Below, in pieces: positions 49,985-62,478 of a stretch of 64,000 bases of DNA (position 1 is its first letter; each line of letters begins with the position of its first letter). A program made the position numbers and the translations under genes. The stretch is taken from assembly GCA_949825065.1 (NCBI GenBank), contig OX463848.1, positions 29,083,549 through 29,147,548 of the forward strand. Direction: 5' to 3'. The DNA comes from Odontocerum albicorne. Taxonomy: Eukaryota; Arthropoda; Insecta; Trichoptera; Odontoceridae. Under the pieces are notes generated by a model, which was not told where the DNA came from, searched no databases, and saw only the letters and a program-made list of their open reading frames with translations.

Positions 49985-50510
49985 TTCAATAATGACCTCT
50001 GTGGCGAAGTGTTTGAACAATCACAAAAGACCGCAGCTATTTCCGGATGTTTAAAGAACACTATCTGGAAAAAAAGTATAGTATATGAACATCCAAAGCA
50101 AAGTGAGGATATACAAGACCTGTGTCCGCCCCATAATGACATACAGCATAGAGTTCAGAGCCGACACTGTCAGAAGCAAAAATCTCCTTCAAACCAGCGA
50201 AATGAAGGTACTCGGGAGTATCGCTGGCAAAACCCTTCGTGATAGAGTACGAAACGCAGAAATCCGAAGGACGTGCGAAGTTGAAGATATTGACAGATGG
50301 GGACGACAGAGAAGAAAGTTCTGGAACGAACACGTATCTAGAATGGAAGAACCAAGGGCCGTAAGAATGGCCAGGGACAGTATCCCCCAAGCAAGCTGAC
50401 CTCCAGGACGACCTCCCAAAAGATGGAAAGACAGTTGGCAGTCGACGTTACAAGAGGCAAACAATGATGCAGGACCATAACAAACCAACAGGCCTAAAAT
50501 AATAAGAAGA
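49985..50510 (+). pseudogene. LINE RT C-terminal fragment
   Basis: NNDLCGEVFEQSQKTAAISG near 49990, then after a shift IQSKVRIYKTCVRPIMTYSI (RT thumb), LLQTSEMKVLGSIAGKTLRD, CEVEDIDRWGRQRRKFWNEHV and RMARDSIPQAS (50085-50399). Past the stop, PPGRPPKRWKDSWQS follows. This is a well-kept LINE C-terminus of a family not otherwise seen in the window. Catalytic RT motifs are absent. Confidence 0.82.
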
Positions 50511-50775
50511 ATAAGAGGTAAAGAGATAAATTATACAATTTCATAAGGTTGTAAACTAATCGAGGTTTTTCCCGTCTACACGTCATATCTCATTTTTTAT
50601 TTATATAGTCCACACTTCACGTTATTTATAGTATTCACGAGTTTTATACAAATAAATAATATTATTCATATTTTTTGCGACAACGATACTTTCATTATTC
50701 ATTTTTATCTGATTGGTTAAAAGATATACCTGTCAAAAAGTCCGCCAAATTTTAATGTAATAAAGTTTTAATAAA

Positions 50776-50880
50776 TAATGACGATCTTGGTGGCCTAGTT
50801 GGTAAGACGCTTGACTTCCACGGGAGATACGGATTGGATTCCAGATAGTTCCCAAAAAAAAGGTCCTAGTCTGGTAACAA
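50776..50880 (+). mobile_element. SINE-B head
   Basis: TGGTGGCCTAGTTGGTAAGACGC is a good A-box region. The B-box region (GATACGGATTGGATTCC) is partly decayed. GGTCCTAGTCTGG of the linker follows. The usual tail is replaced by unrelated sequence. Confidence 0.65.
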
Positions 50881-51204
50881 TACTCGCACTCACCGAGAAC
50901 GTGTGTGAGGGTTGTTGTTAACCCGTACAGTGACAAACTGTAAGTGTTGTGACTACCCCAGTGGTTCTAAACCCGAAGCCTTAATAACTGTAGCAGAAAA
51001 CAAGATTGTGTCTCAGATACGCTTTTCAGTATGTCCGAATTATTGATGCGAATATTTTGATGGGAAAAAGAATGCATAAGGGGAAAAAGAATTAATAAAT
51101 TAGATTATTTTAGTATATTGTTCATAGTTATCACTTTACCTTCTTTAAAAAAATCTGATTCATTTGGTTCAGCTAAGTTTTTTCTTCGGTCCATTTAAAA
51201 AAAT

Positions 51205-51350
51205 ATGAATGATAGGATATTGTGCATGACGAGATGTAGGAATGTGGAGATGGTGAAAGTTGTGTGGTTGGATAGAAAAGTTTGAAGATATGTTATCTCT
51301 ACCTAAACCGCAAAGGACACGGCGTGATGATATGTATTTTAACCTTCAAT
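51205..51350 (+). mobile_element. LINE family L terminal fragment
   Basis: Reads ...GTGTGGTTGGATAGAAAAGT, TCTCTACCTAAACCGCAAAGG and GGCGTGATGATATGTA, matching the last ~140 bp of the family L copies at 5946-6062 and 52270-52400. Mostly non-coding. Confidence 0.5.
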
Positions 51351-51999
51351 ACAACTGCTTCAATATATAGTACTGAATTTATATTTTAAAATGCGTATCT
51401 TATAGCAAAAGTAAAGGAAGCCGTCGAAACAAAAGGCGTTGGCCAACATTTTATGTTTCCTATTTTTATGATCTAATATTCAATGCACCATTTTAGGTAA
51501 CCACATAACTTCCCTATACACCCAAACCCCCTCCATTAGTACAACTTTCATATTCAATGATAAATCGTTATTCATACCGTACTAATCGATCTCAAATCTT
51601 ATTATTTTTGACTGGGCACTATTTAGCCTTTCGATTTTGCTGTTAGCGGTTCCAAAGGTGATAATTGTATTCGGGCTTAGTTTGACCTCACACTCATATT
51701 ACTTGTGTTACCGCAGGGTTCAATTGCAAATTATATGTCTTTACGCATGTATAGCACAAAAAATGGTTAAAATATCAGCAACAGTTACATATTTGTATCT
51801 ATCTAAAATTAATCTTTGAATACGTTATGCGCAAAGCTTGGCCGTGATTTTCAATCGAGCGTTGTACATAAAAAAAAGACATTGATATACCAAATCCAGG
51901 TTATTTGTAATAATAAAATATATAATACTCGAACCGGACAGGATCAAAATATCCTAAGATAATAGTCCATAATAGTATTTTGGTGCTAACTTTAATATA

Positions 52000-52400
52000 T
52001 AGGAATGAAACGTGGATATGGAAAATGATTAATAGACCAAATAAATGCAAATTAAGAAGAATATGCGGAATGACAAAGAACAACAAAATACAGAATGAAT
52101 GTTTAAGGCTGATGATTGAGTAAGATGAAGAAGAGCACGCTGAGATGATTTGGACATGTGAAATGAATTAAACAATTAACAAATGCGAGTGGAAGGCGTG
52201 TGAAAGGAAGATCAAGGAAAGTATAGTGGGATCATAATGATTTTTGAAAGAAGAAAATGTAGAAAGTCAGAGAAATCGTAGAAGTTGTATGAATGTGAAT
52301 GTGGCTAAAGATGTGCATCGAGATAGGAAACTCTGACACTCTGTCATCTCTTCCTGTCCAGACAGGGAAATAGCGTGATGGTATGTACTCGTATGTATAC
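52000..52400 (+). pseudogene. LINE family L 3' end, best reference copy
   Basis: NETWIWKMINRPNKCKLRRI (thumb), GMTKNNKIQNECLRLMIE, STLRWFGHVK (GHV box), GRRVKGRSRK, then CASR*ETLTLCHLFLSRQG. It ends GGAAATAGCGTGATGGTATG. A TACTCGTA (52386-52393) interrupts the GTATGTATGTAT-like tail. It shows the uninterrupted form of the LINE that SINE-A copy 1 split. Confidence 0.65.
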
Positions 52401-52429
52401 AACTTTAATAATAACACTTGTTGGTGCTT

Positions 52430-52480
52430 TGACCCAGTGTTGAGCATGTGTGATTAACATCCAGGATACGATTTCTGGTG
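52430..52480 (+). mobile_element. tRNA-like SINE-C head, weak
   Basis: TTGGTGCTTTGACCCAGTGTTGAGCATG resembles the A-box part of 46270-46350; the B box is degraded (GATACGATTTCTGG). Confidence 0.35.
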
Positions 52481-52499
52481 GTTTCCGGTCTGGAATTAC

Positions 52500-53884
52500 A
52501 ATTAAGACATTTTTCATCTAAATTTACTGCTGTCCCGAAGCTTAGTGGATTCTTATTCATCACGTGCCGTGTTTGGTCCCTTGACATAAGCTATCACTCT
52601 TGAAAAAGTATTTCTTTCTTCAGTGGCAAGAAACAGCTCTTCAGCTCTCAAGATACCTGTGCCTTTGCAAATGTTGAGTAATCGTACGAATGTTGAGTCA
52701 AGGGTATTTGACTCGACACGTTGTCGCCCCTTGATTTGGCCTATCAACATTTATTTTAGGAACTGGCCTTTTTCTTCTATCAATACATGAACCAGATAAG
52801 CAGTTTTCTGATATTTTATGATACTAAAGATGTTCAGTTCTCTTTCTTTTTAGAAGTTGCTTAAAATAAATTTAAGAAATGCTCTTTAGATAACCGTTGT
52901 TACAAAATATCCGTAAATAAATTATTTGTTCATAAATAAAATTAAAATAGCTTCTTTATAGTTAATTTACCACTTATCTCAACATAATCATGTATCTGCT
53001 TTGAATTATTCGTAACTTTCATAATAAGACCGGTGTTCTTCTTGCCTACATTTGTATGATCCCAGTTTTATGACTTTAATCCTAATCTATCACATACATA
53101 ATTACAACTCCGTCAAATTCATGTCCAAGAACTCGGCTTAATTAGTTACACATTTAATTTAAAAAATGTAATTTATTTTCTTAGCTTTATTAAAAAATAC
53201 GACAGTTTTAAAGATGAGATATTTCTTAACATAAAACAAATTAACTTGAATCTTAATTTATATTTCCAGTGACATGACATAAAAAAATAGGTATCTCACT
53301 CAGTATATTTCAGGAGTTGATCTGATTGAAAAATCTTATCGGGCCTAGTGACAATGCAATTTATGAACTGGGCTATTTATTGAACAGGTTTTTATCACTC
53401 TTTTAAATTGTACTCATAACTGTCAAATTATAAATAAGTTTGGGATACTTTTATAGTCCGACGGCGCCACTGGCAGGCATAATTAGACAATATTTTTACT
53501 TTATTTATTACTTTTATGATTGTTTTCGTGCAATTTGTAATTATACCTTGATATAAATAACAATATAAAGTTGTATTAAATGCGTGTATGTATTTAGTAG
53601 CACGTTATTAATATTAATTTATTTTGCGTGTGATATATGAATGCTTGATTGATAAAAAATAATGTTAGTATCTCATAATTAATGTTCTTTAAAATTATGG
53701 ATGTTAATTAAATATTTTCAAGTATTAAACTTTGTAGAAATGTTTGAAAATCGGTATATATTAAAAAATATTATACTATATTTAAAAAAAAGTATTATAT
53801 GAGTAACGGAATATATAGGACAAATAATATGGTATATATAGGACAAATAACATGGAATCAAGCTACTTGACAGATCATGAGAGA
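52500..53884. other. No recognised gene
   Basis: AT-rich; short minus-strand frames at 52553-52750 lack motifs. Confidence 0.4.
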
Positions 53885-54256
53885 GGCTTTTAGATAATGG
53901 CCAGTAGGATCTTAGTTGGCTAGGAGAAGGTGGTGACTGGGAGGAGACTACGAGTGATAGATCGGCATGGAGAAAAAGTCGTCCGAGAAGCCAACGCTCT
54001 GCATGATTTATATAACTATCTAAGATAGAGTAAGTAAAGGGACAAAGAAAAAAAACTGAAACAATCACAAGGCTTTTAGATAATGTGCAGTAGAATCTTA
54101 GTTGACTAGGAGAAGGTGGTGACTGGGAGAAGACTGCGAGAGATCGATCGGCATGGAGAAAAAGTCCTCCGAGAAGCCAAAGTTCTGCATGATTTATATA
54201 ACTATCTAAGATAGGGTAAGTAAAGGGACAAAGAAAAAAAACTGAAACAATCACAA
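53885..54256 (+). repeat. Two-copy 186-bp tandem repeat
   Basis: GGCTTTTAGATAATG...CAGTAG.ATCTTAGTTG and the following ~150 bp recur exactly 186 bp later with about ten differences. As 186 is a multiple of three, a 189-codon minus-strand frame runs through both units; its duplicated hydrophobic text is a by-product. On the plus strand, LRVIDRHGEK and REANALHDLYNY look like a LINE C-terminal end, so the unit may be a duplicated LINE fragment. Confidence 0.85.
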
Positions 54257-54589
54257 GTGTTTTAAACGTTTTACTTATGTAAAACAAGTTTCACAGAACC
54301 TTTCGAAATTGAAAAAAAATATTTCTCACACTTGAGATTCAAATTTTATATAAAAAAGTTATAAATATATTCCATTGGTTTCCGCTGAATACCCCTGACT
54401 TTTGAAGCCCATACAAAAGGAACTTAAATCAAAAAAAGATGCAGAGTGGCTTACACAGCATCTGACAAACTCTATTATATCTTAAGGTCACCGAAATATG
54501 CACTTCACATAAAGAAAAGTCTTTGTGACTCCTATGTTTTCCTTTCTCACGCACGAAACTAAAACATTCACGAAATACATTATTCCAAA

Positions 54590-54920
54590 ACGAATTGCAA
54601 AACAGATATTCATGGAAAGAAGAATGCTAGTTTAAAAATTAAGAGATCATCCAACAAATTAATGGATAAAACAGCAGAGCAGAGTGATTGAGCAAGAATA
54701 AAGGAAAAGGTCACCTATCAAGGAAAATCGAAGCAGGCTATACTAGAAGCAGGCTATATAGTATTTTTACGATGCCCAGAATACAGAAAGACTGGCAAGT
54801 AGCTGTAAAGTGTTTTAAGTAGAAAGCAAGAATTGAGCTACAGATATAATTCGCAGATTAGTCAACACTAGACGGAAGACGTCTAATGCAGAAAATGTAA
54901 GAATCCGATTTGTCCAAAAA
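54590..54920 (+). pseudogene. Possible LINE RT C-terminus, very decayed
   Basis: Scattered residues IAKQIFMERRMLV and LRDHPTN, then QKDWQVAVKCF, follow the order of the MERAML-LRDRI box of LINE RTs. Stops are frequent. Low confidence. Confidence 0.35.
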
Positions 54921-55045
54921 TATTGAGATAGTCAAATATCATATTATAGAAATCAAAACATTTGCAGAAATCAATCCTTTGAGAACTATATCAGCAATAA
55001 GAAACCTTTCACAGCTTATTAAAAAACATTTTTGTTTTAACATTA

Positions 55046-55372
55046 CACGTAAATAAGTCAGTTGGATACCCGTTAATTTTTTACACGTAGTAAGTCAGTT
55101 GGATACCCATTTAACATTACACGTAGTAAATCAGTTGGATACTCATTTAACATTACACGTAGTAAGTCAGTTGGATACCCATTTAACATTACACGTAGTA
55201 AGTCAGTTGGATATCCATTTAACATTACACGTAGTAAGTCAGTTGGATACTCATTTAACATTACACGTAGTAAGTCAGTTGGATACCCATTTAACATTAC
55301 ACGTAGTAAGTCAGTTGGATACCCATTTAAAATTACACGTAGTAAGTCAGTTGGATACCCATTTTTTACCAT
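55046..55372 (+). repeat. 36-bp minisatellite, nine units
   Basis: Unit CATTTAACATTACACGTAGT, AAGTCAGTTGGATACC repeated with single-base variants (ATATCC, ATACTC, AAATCAG, AAAATTACAC). Unit length is a multiple of three, so both strands have open frames of ~95 codons (a 12-residue period such as TLHVVSQLDTHL). These are not genes. Confidence 0.93.
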
Positions 55373-55379
55373 ATATTAA

Positions 55380-57640
55380 TTAGTATATCAGCCGAACAAC
55401 TTTTCAACTCTCAGACCCGTCTAATTCCGGATGTTTCTAATCAAATAGAGCCTTTCATACTAAGCTATCGCTAGCATTATTGTTTTCCGCATTTTATTTT
55501 TAAGGCATATTTTAGGCCATGTATCACGTGCCCTAAATATGATATATTTTTAGCGCGTTTTACTACATTTATAAGATCTTTGTCCTCGTAAAGCATACGC
55601 AGAATAATTTTATTTGAAACGAGGTCTTCTCGTAATTTATTGAACATTTTCTACATTGAGATTAAAATTTTATAAATTATTACTGCATTTCGAAGATTTC
55701 AAGTTGTTATCATTATCCTAAGGTCATTTGTATTTATTAAGTTGCAGTAATTAACTGACTTTTTTTATTAATCTTATAAAATAAATCATATTTACGAGTA
55801 TATTCCGATTTTAAAGCATTTATTTTAATTGTGCCAAATTGTTATATTTTTCGGCGATCTACATATGGTTTAGAACTAAGTTTTAGTAGAGGTGCTTAAT
55901 TTTTACCCGAAGATTTCGGATTTAATTATCTGCGATGCACAAAAATCAATTAATAGTTTTTTTATATCCATAATAAAAATTAATAATATTTCACCACGCC
56001 GTTAAATGATTTATCTGTCAGTTCTTCTCATCTCCCAAAATAAGAGGAAGTACGTTCAAATCTACATATTACTAATTTTAAGATGCACCAGATTTTCATA
56101 TATTATACTAGTAGCATATATGTGTATAAAAAGCTACAAGACTTCCTATATTAAATTCTAAATCATGAAAACTAACAAAAATCCTTACTTTTTTATAAAT
56201 TTAAACTATTAGTGCTTTATCCTTGCTAATTGAATATATGCTTAATTTAAACGTCGCCACGTTTTCTTAATTATCTCATGTGTAACTTTCACAGATCATT
56301 TATACAAGGTATATTTTGCATTATTTTTATCGAATATAATTGAGCCAATTATGTTACTCAAGAATGACGCAAAACTCCTGGCATAAAAAATACTTCGAAG
56401 CAAAGTAAATTTCATTCTACTTTTCTATGAAATGTGTCAATATCTATTTTATAAATTGTTGAGTAAGATTGAATAACATTTTTTCATTCCCAATTTGCAT
56501 TCATTTGAATTGCTTAATCCTAATCGTTGATATGCAATAATGTTGCACCTCCCCTTTAATATCCAAATATTTTCATATAACCTAATGCTGTACCGTATTT
56601 TAAAATTAATTATTTATCAATTTTATTTTAATAATATGAAACGCAACAAACTAAGTTTATGTGTTGGTTGTTAGTTTTATTCGTTATCTCAAAAACACTT
56701 AGCTTGAAAAAATTACAGGCCTAAAATTTTGTATTTTTTTCCTGAACGCTTTAATATTTACAAAATCGAGACAGTATCATTAACATATCATAATTACCAT
56801 TCATATTTATTTAATGTCATTTTTAATCTAACTAATCAGAAAGAAAACACAAACATATAACAAAAATCTCACGTATGTAAATGAAAGGAAAAACCTACAT
56901 TAAGAATTCATGTATCAAAAACATTAAGGATTTGATAAAACTTATTTCATTTCAAGAAGCTGATTTTGGCCAATGGCAAGTAATGTCTCATAACTAGTAA
57001 ACTGTATTAAGTAAGTCGGGAGTAAAAAGATACAGGCATAACTGTTAAATAGTAGCTATTGCCGTATGGGTTCATGATTTAAGTCTATGACGGAAGTGAT
57101 CAATGCAAAACCTTGCTAGTTCTAAAACCGACATACGTGTGTATGTTTATCAGTTAATGATATGAACTTGACAAAATCTAATCCCCGATAAAATAACATA
57201 ACGGTTAAATTGACAGCAATTATATTAAACGTTAAACTTACATTTTTCTTCCCTCGTATGATACTAATGGCTGTTGTAAATATGATCCATGTCGTAACAT
57301 CGTAGATTTGCTGTTAGATATTCTCTTGGACTTCCAGAATCACTGCGAAAAAAGCCGACTTGACAACTGTTATCCTGCCAACACGGTCTCGAGAAAATTC
57401 TTCGAATTGACAATATCAATGCTCTGTGTATTTTACAATACCATTAAGCCATTGTAGCCTACTGTGTCCAATCAGTCTTTTTCAATTTGCAAACTAATGT
57501 ATGTAAAAAACTAAATATACATTTAATACTTATAAGATCCACAATCATATGTTTCATAATTAAATAAATGTATACAATACTTCTTTGAAAGGAGAAAAAC
57601 ACCGGTTATTGAGAATATATAAGTACAATAATGGTCTCAA
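55380..57640. other. Long featureless AT-rich stretch
   Basis: About 2.3 kb with no protein motif, tandem repeat or match to other repeats in the window apart from one TACGAGTA at 55793-55800. If the window contains an intron or intergenic spacer of host origin, this is the best candidate. Confidence 0.5.
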
Positions 57641-57699
57641 TAAAAAAAAAACGAAAGGTCGCTTGGGGGTTTCGAACCTGTTTATCATTTTCTTTTGAG

Positions 57700-58707
57700 G
57701 TAACTATGTCTTCTTCTCCCTGGCTCCATCCCAACTCACTGTCTGCGAAGACTATTGAGGTCAGCTCTCCTCGTCTTCAGGTTGTATGCTCTTCTGTCCC
57801 GGACTACGTCCCCCAGGCCGTGCCTCTGCATCAGGTTATCTTTTCGTACCACCCATGAATTATTTGGTCTTCCTCTGGTTGTTATTCAAGGAAGATCCAT
57901 GGAGATTGCCTGGTTCACAATGTGATCGGGTGCTCTGCGTCCAACGTACCTATACCATCTCAATCGCCTCTCCTCCATCTTACTGTTGATGTCTGTAACA
58001 CCTAGGCTTCCACGAATGCGTGAGCTTTTTATTTTGTCTCTAAGGGACACACCAGCTTACCATCTTAGCATGCGCATTTCAGCAGTTTCTAGTTGCCTGG
58101 AGTAAGAGTTATACATCGTCCAGCATTCAGAGTCATAAAGGAGTGCGGGTCTGATAATCGTTTGGTATACTTTTCCTTTTAATTTTACTGGCATTTTCGG
58201 ATCATATAGAACTCCCGTCATTGATCTAAACTTCATCAACCCCACACTAATTATATGTGTTACATCTGCTGCACATCCTCCATCGCTATGGATGAGTGAC
58301 CCAAGATACTTAAATGAGTCACAATTTGGTAATGTTTCTCCATTAATTTGCATTACGGGAGTGACAGCATTTGTGTTCTCGAATAGTAGGTACAGATACT
58401 CTGTTTTCTTTCTGCTCAGTCTCAATCCATTGTCCTCCAAGATTCTTCTCCACCTTTCCAGACTATTTTGCAGGTCTTCATGTTTTTCACTTATTAATAC
58501 GATATCGTCTGCAAATAGTAGGATCTTTAGGAGACTGTCCATTTCCTGGTTAGTTAAATAGTCCATGACTAAGATGAACAGTAGCGGACTGAGTACCGAT
58601 CCTTGATGTACACCCACCTTTATAGGAAATTCTGGTGAAGTACCCGAAGTGCACCTTTTGAGGTAACTATGTGTATCTTTGAAATTAAGTCTATTATACC
58701 CACCCAT
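57700..58707 (-). pseudogene. LINE reverse transcriptase fragment with catalytic FADD
   Basis: A 216-codon open stretch (58707-58057) starts inside the RT: KVGVHQGSVLSPLLFILVMD (motif B), KILLFADDIVLISEKHEDLQ (motif C with the catalytic Asp pair), LRLSRKKTEYLYL, CDSFKYLGSLIHSDGG, and thumb residues KGKVYQTIIRPALLYDSECW, ending EMRMLRW. After a stop, RDKIKSSRIRGSLGVTDI, RRLRWYRYVGRR and DLPLNNNQR-type residues continue to about 57700. It is 5'-truncated within RT. It resembles RTE-like insect elements. Motif A and the endonuclease are missing. Confidence 0.88.
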
Positions 58708-58732
58708 TTATCACTAGACGACAACTTATAAC

Positions 58733-58935
58733 GATATGTGGCCTAAGTGGTAAGACACCTGTCTCCCAACGTGGGAGTTCTGGACTCGATTCCCGCTAGT
58801 ACATTTTTTTTAAAAAAAGATTGCTGGTTTTCATTTAAACCCTGGTTTACATCTTTCATGTTGGAAGGTATTGCAACTGGCAATAAACCCGCCCAAGTTT
58901 TTCATGTAAACAAAGATAAAGTAATACAGTACAGG
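58733..58935 (+). mobile_element. SINE-B, full length
   Basis: Head TGTGGCCTAAGTGGTAAGAC, B box GGACTCGATTCCCG at about 58782, T-run, CCCTGGTTTACATCTTTCAT linker, tail GTTGGAAGGTATTGCAACTG, GCAATAAACCCGCCCAAG and a TGTAAACAAAGATAAAGTAA-like end. It lies just upstream (by strand) of the LINE fragment. Confidence 0.78.
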
Positions 58936-59534
58936 TTATAGTTAAAAGAATGTTTTAACAAAAATGTGCTTCCTTTAAAAACTATACGTACACTCTTGAT
59001 TAGTCTCTCATTCCCCTTATAAGAATATGTTGTAGTTATCCTTAAAAATATTGAAGTTTTCAGAAATATAAATACTTTTGTCTGATTCAAATGTTTTTTA
59101 TATGAACGTATTAAGCGCGTCTGGTACGAAAAAGTAAAATAGTGAATGTGTTGGATTCTATTCCACACCCATTTAGAAACAACTAGATACGGATATTAAC
59201 TATCGCTGCCAATGACAAACAGCAAAAACAAGAAGGCCATTTGTCATTGAAGCGCAAACCAGGGCTGCACTGATATGCGAACGGTTCTAGAGTTTTTTTT
59301 GTCCTTGAAAAGTTATAACCCATTGATTGTTTGATTTTCTTTAAAGAAATGACGAAAATCGAAAACGTTTTAAATTTTACGTACCTTTGTCTACTAAAAC
59401 TATCTTGTGATTAGTGTTATATTGGACTTGATTCCACCCTTTTAAAACAAAGCATTATTAATAATCGTTATTTTTATACGATATACATTATTATTTCACT
59501 GTTTTCCATTTTCATTACTTAAGTTTGTAATAAT

Positions 59535-59700
59535 GAACACGGTGAACTCATTACCATGTGGGAATCAATTCCAACCAACTTGAAATGAAACTAGATTGGA
59601 CACTTTAAAAAAAATCTGGTTTCTAAAGGGATTCGAACTTGCGATTCAGATTGGAAGAAGATGTCTTATCAACTAGGTCACGGAGGTTGTATCGACAGTA
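59535..59700 (-). mobile_element. SINE-B, decayed tail
   Basis: Minus strand: ACCTCCGTGACCTAGTTGAT with AAGACATCTTC, B-box-like CGCAAGTTCGAATCCC, linker, and a decayed GTTGGAATTGATTCCCACAT, GGTAATGAGTT tail. Confidence 0.72.
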
Positions 59701-59793
59701 AATGCATAGGAAGTAAAAAAAAATTATGTAAGCTATCAATCATATAATAGAACATTACTGAAAAAACACTGCTTAAATTTTGAGGTTTGTTTA

Positions 59794-59970
59794 GTCAAAC
59801 ACTGCTTATTCCACTTTATATAACGGTATAACCCTACCGGTTTCGAGGTTTTCACCTCATCATCGGAGGAGCACAAACAATACTTGTTTGTGCTTTCCCG
59901 ATGATGAGGTGAAAACCTTAAAACCGGTAGGGTTATACCGTTATGTAAAAAGGAATAAACAGTGTTTGAC
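59794..59970. mobile_element. Foldback element, near-perfect palindrome
   Basis: The left arm starts GTCAAACACTGCTTATTCCA and includes TAACGGTATAACCCTACCGG and GGTTTTCACCTCATCATCGG. The right arm is its reverse complement with a handful of mismatches, ending CAGTGTTTGAC at 59970. The centre GCACAAACAATACTTGTTTG, TGC is itself palindromic. Arms are about 85 bp and the whole 177 bp. No clear target duplication is seen. It would extrude as a long hairpin in DNA or RNA. Confidence 0.85.
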
Positions 59971-59974
59971 AAAA

Positions 59975-60812
59975 TAAATCACAATGTCTTTAAATCTCCA
60001 CAATGTTAATACCTTGACTAAATATTATACTGCTTAAATTGTTATCGTAACCAATATGTATTTTCACTGCGTATCTGATGTAAATATTAAAGAATTATCT
60101 TCTTTTTCACATTTCACAAAACTCCTGTTAGAATGAGTTAAAACAAATATAATTTTAAATTTAACAGATATAAATAAATACATTTTATTATAAATGCGAG
60201 TACATTATCGTCATTTCGGACTTTTACATTCACTAACTTCCGTTTTTGTACAATCTTCAGACAGAAAAGGATAATAACATTATCTCTGATTCGATAACTC
60301 TGATTCGAATAAAAGTAATGTATCCTTTTTTTTATTAATTTTGCTAAATTCGTGTTTAAATTTGTTTCTTGGCATTAATCTGTCTAAGGTATCTTTGTTC
60401 TGTTTCCAGTTCTTGAAAAATTCAGGATCGTGTTAACCCTAACCACTTCAAATCTTGCCGGATCGCTTGATAAATACTTATAACGACTCCAGGGGACGTC
60501 GAGGTTAAACCTACAAGTATATAAATTACTTTTATTTTCTAGCCTATGTTACCCGTGCTAAATAACATGTATCTTGAAATTATACTCATATGGCCCCAAT
60601 GTTTAAAATAGTGAGACACTGTATTTTAATATTTTTAAATTAAAATATATTTTGCTATATATTCAATATTATTTTCACGTGACTAAACTTAAATATAAAA
60701 TTATTTAAAATATTAGAAAAAAATAAAGTGTTTTTATTTAATAAAAGTCATGCAAAGTATTGACATAATTTGTGGGCTATTTGATTGTGACGAGTACCTA
60801 TGATGAAATTGA
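59975..60812. other. No recognised feature
   Basis: AT-rich sequence, no coding or repeat signal. Confidence 0.45.
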
Positions 60813-60814
60813 GA

Positions 60815-60985
60815 CAACTTCATGGCCTTGTTGGTAAGACGACAGTATTCTGGTCTAGGGGCTGTGGGTTCTATTACTGTTAGAACCCAGATTTTTTTTA
60901 AAAAGGATTTTATTCTAATTTTCACTTAAAGCCTTTTAATTTATGATTGGGTAGAAAAGATACAAAATTGTAATACAACACAATA
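60815..60985 (+). mobile_element. SINE-B, decayed tail
   Basis: Head ATGGCCTTGTTGGTAAGACG, B-box region GTGGGTTCTATTACTG, GTTAGAACCCAGATTTTTTT, linker with CACTTAAAGCC, and a shortened tail GGGTAGAAAAGATACAAAAT, TGTAATACAA. Confidence 0.72.
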
Positions 60986-60989
60986 ATTT

Positions 60990-62090
60990 TAAAGTAGAAA
61001 AAAGCTCGATTGATCTCTAAGTAAGCACGTTTAGAAATATTTTTATAAAACGTCCATGTTTGACTTTATCATTATGGAATCCTTGAACCAGAGTCATAGT
61101 ATGTTATAAATCGTCTCATGATGAGCTTTGTCTGTAATGTTTAAATCCCCTGACCAAAACCCGGTTATGATAAAAAATATTATGTTCTGTCTCGTTGATT
61201 TGTTGATTTTGCATATTCGTGCTTGAAGTTTCTGTTTAATTTGCCAACAAGCGATAAAAATTTATGTTTACATATTTTTTGGGTTCTTAGTTTTAACTAA
61301 CATGGAAAAGAAAATACAGCTCCAAGTCATGTGACGAACAGACTTGAAAATTACATCGCCAGACCAGCTGGACTTCCGTCAATCAAAAATCAACCTGTAA
61401 GAACTAAAAGTGCGTGTGTTGACACTGGCTAAGAATGCTATAAGTGAAGGAACTGTTAAAGACAGAAGAATCAATAGCTTGCGAAAAAAAATTAATTCCA
61501 ATGGAGAATAACTCAATATTTAGAATAAGACTCGAAACAAGTATAACAATTAATTACTCGTAGACTTTTTCAGAATTTCCACTTAATAGTTAAACAGTTT
61601 ATTTGAGCTGTAGTTAAATTCCACTTGGAGTCCAAATATAGTTTTCTTGAAGGTGGAAGCTGTCAGATAAAAAGACTTTTCGATATAATAAATTATATAT
61701 AGATAAAACCACTGAACGTAAAATTATGGACACCCTAAAATACGCATAGACTGCACTACAAAATACGTCACAAAAAATCTGCTTTGAAAAAGTGTTTTAT
61801 TATTCAGCCCGCCTAAAGAGCAAGTTGATTTTTTAATTGTGGTTATTTAAAATATAATAATAACGTTTGTAGTGTATTAAGGTCATTTAAAATTTAGAAT
61901 AATAATTTGTTCAAAAATATATTAACAGTCCGGTTATGTGTACCCAATATGAATTTCCCATTTGAGAAATGGTCCGATAAAGGACGCAACAACTACTTCG
62001 AAACCAGTAATCGATTAATCTTGTAATTTCATTTTATTTTATAGCGTTTCAAATTTATAAAAAAAACAACATTAAAAAAAAGGAAATGAC
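60990..62090. other. No recognised gene
   Basis: AT-rich; a slightly GC-richer, coding-like patch at 61310-61500 has no recognised motif. TACTCGTA lies at 61555-61562. Confidence 0.4.
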
Positions 62091-62092
62091 TT

Positions 62093-62303
62093 GTGTTTTA
62101 CTGATTTCAAAAATATTAACTTGTAGCCTTCTTTTTTTTTCATTTTTATTTCAAATATTGAATATGTGAAAATCATGACTATGTGGAAAAAACTATTTTC
62201 AAAAGTAAAGTAAAGGAGTTATACGTGTATGTTAATATACTGATTCATGTGAAAATCATGACTATGTGGAAAAACTATTTTCAAAAGTAAAGTAAAGGAC
62301 TTA
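62093..62303 (+). repeat. Duplicated host segment flanking mariner M4
   Basis: CATGACTATGTGGAAAAA-CTATTTTCAAAAGTAAAGTAAAGGA.TTATA occurs twice (about 62166-62225 and 62250-62305). The preceding block (TTAACTTGTAGCCTTCTTTT, TTTCAAATATTGAATA) at about 62115-62165 recurs after M4 at 63718-63775. M4 therefore sits inside a tandem duplication of about 85-160 bp. Confidence 0.7.
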
Positions 62304-62478
62304 TACGAGGGTTGATACTTAAGTTTTGAGATATGGCAACACCAGTATAGATACGTCAAATCTGACATCAGCATCGTAAAGTTTGACCTTTTTAATGGTA
62401 TACGTGCTCAGAAAGTTTTGTCATACGAGTGCTATTTGTGTTGTTTACAGCGACTTGAAAAATTCATCTCGGCCAAAA

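Noticed and set aside
53718..54287. 189-codon hydrophobic minus-strand ORF that looks like a membrane protein
   Set aside because: It is a shadow of a 186-bp tandem duplication; the plus strand reads better as a LINE fragment.
55073..55383. Repeat proteins with a 12-residue period on both strands
   Set aside because: They are translations of a 36-bp minisatellite.
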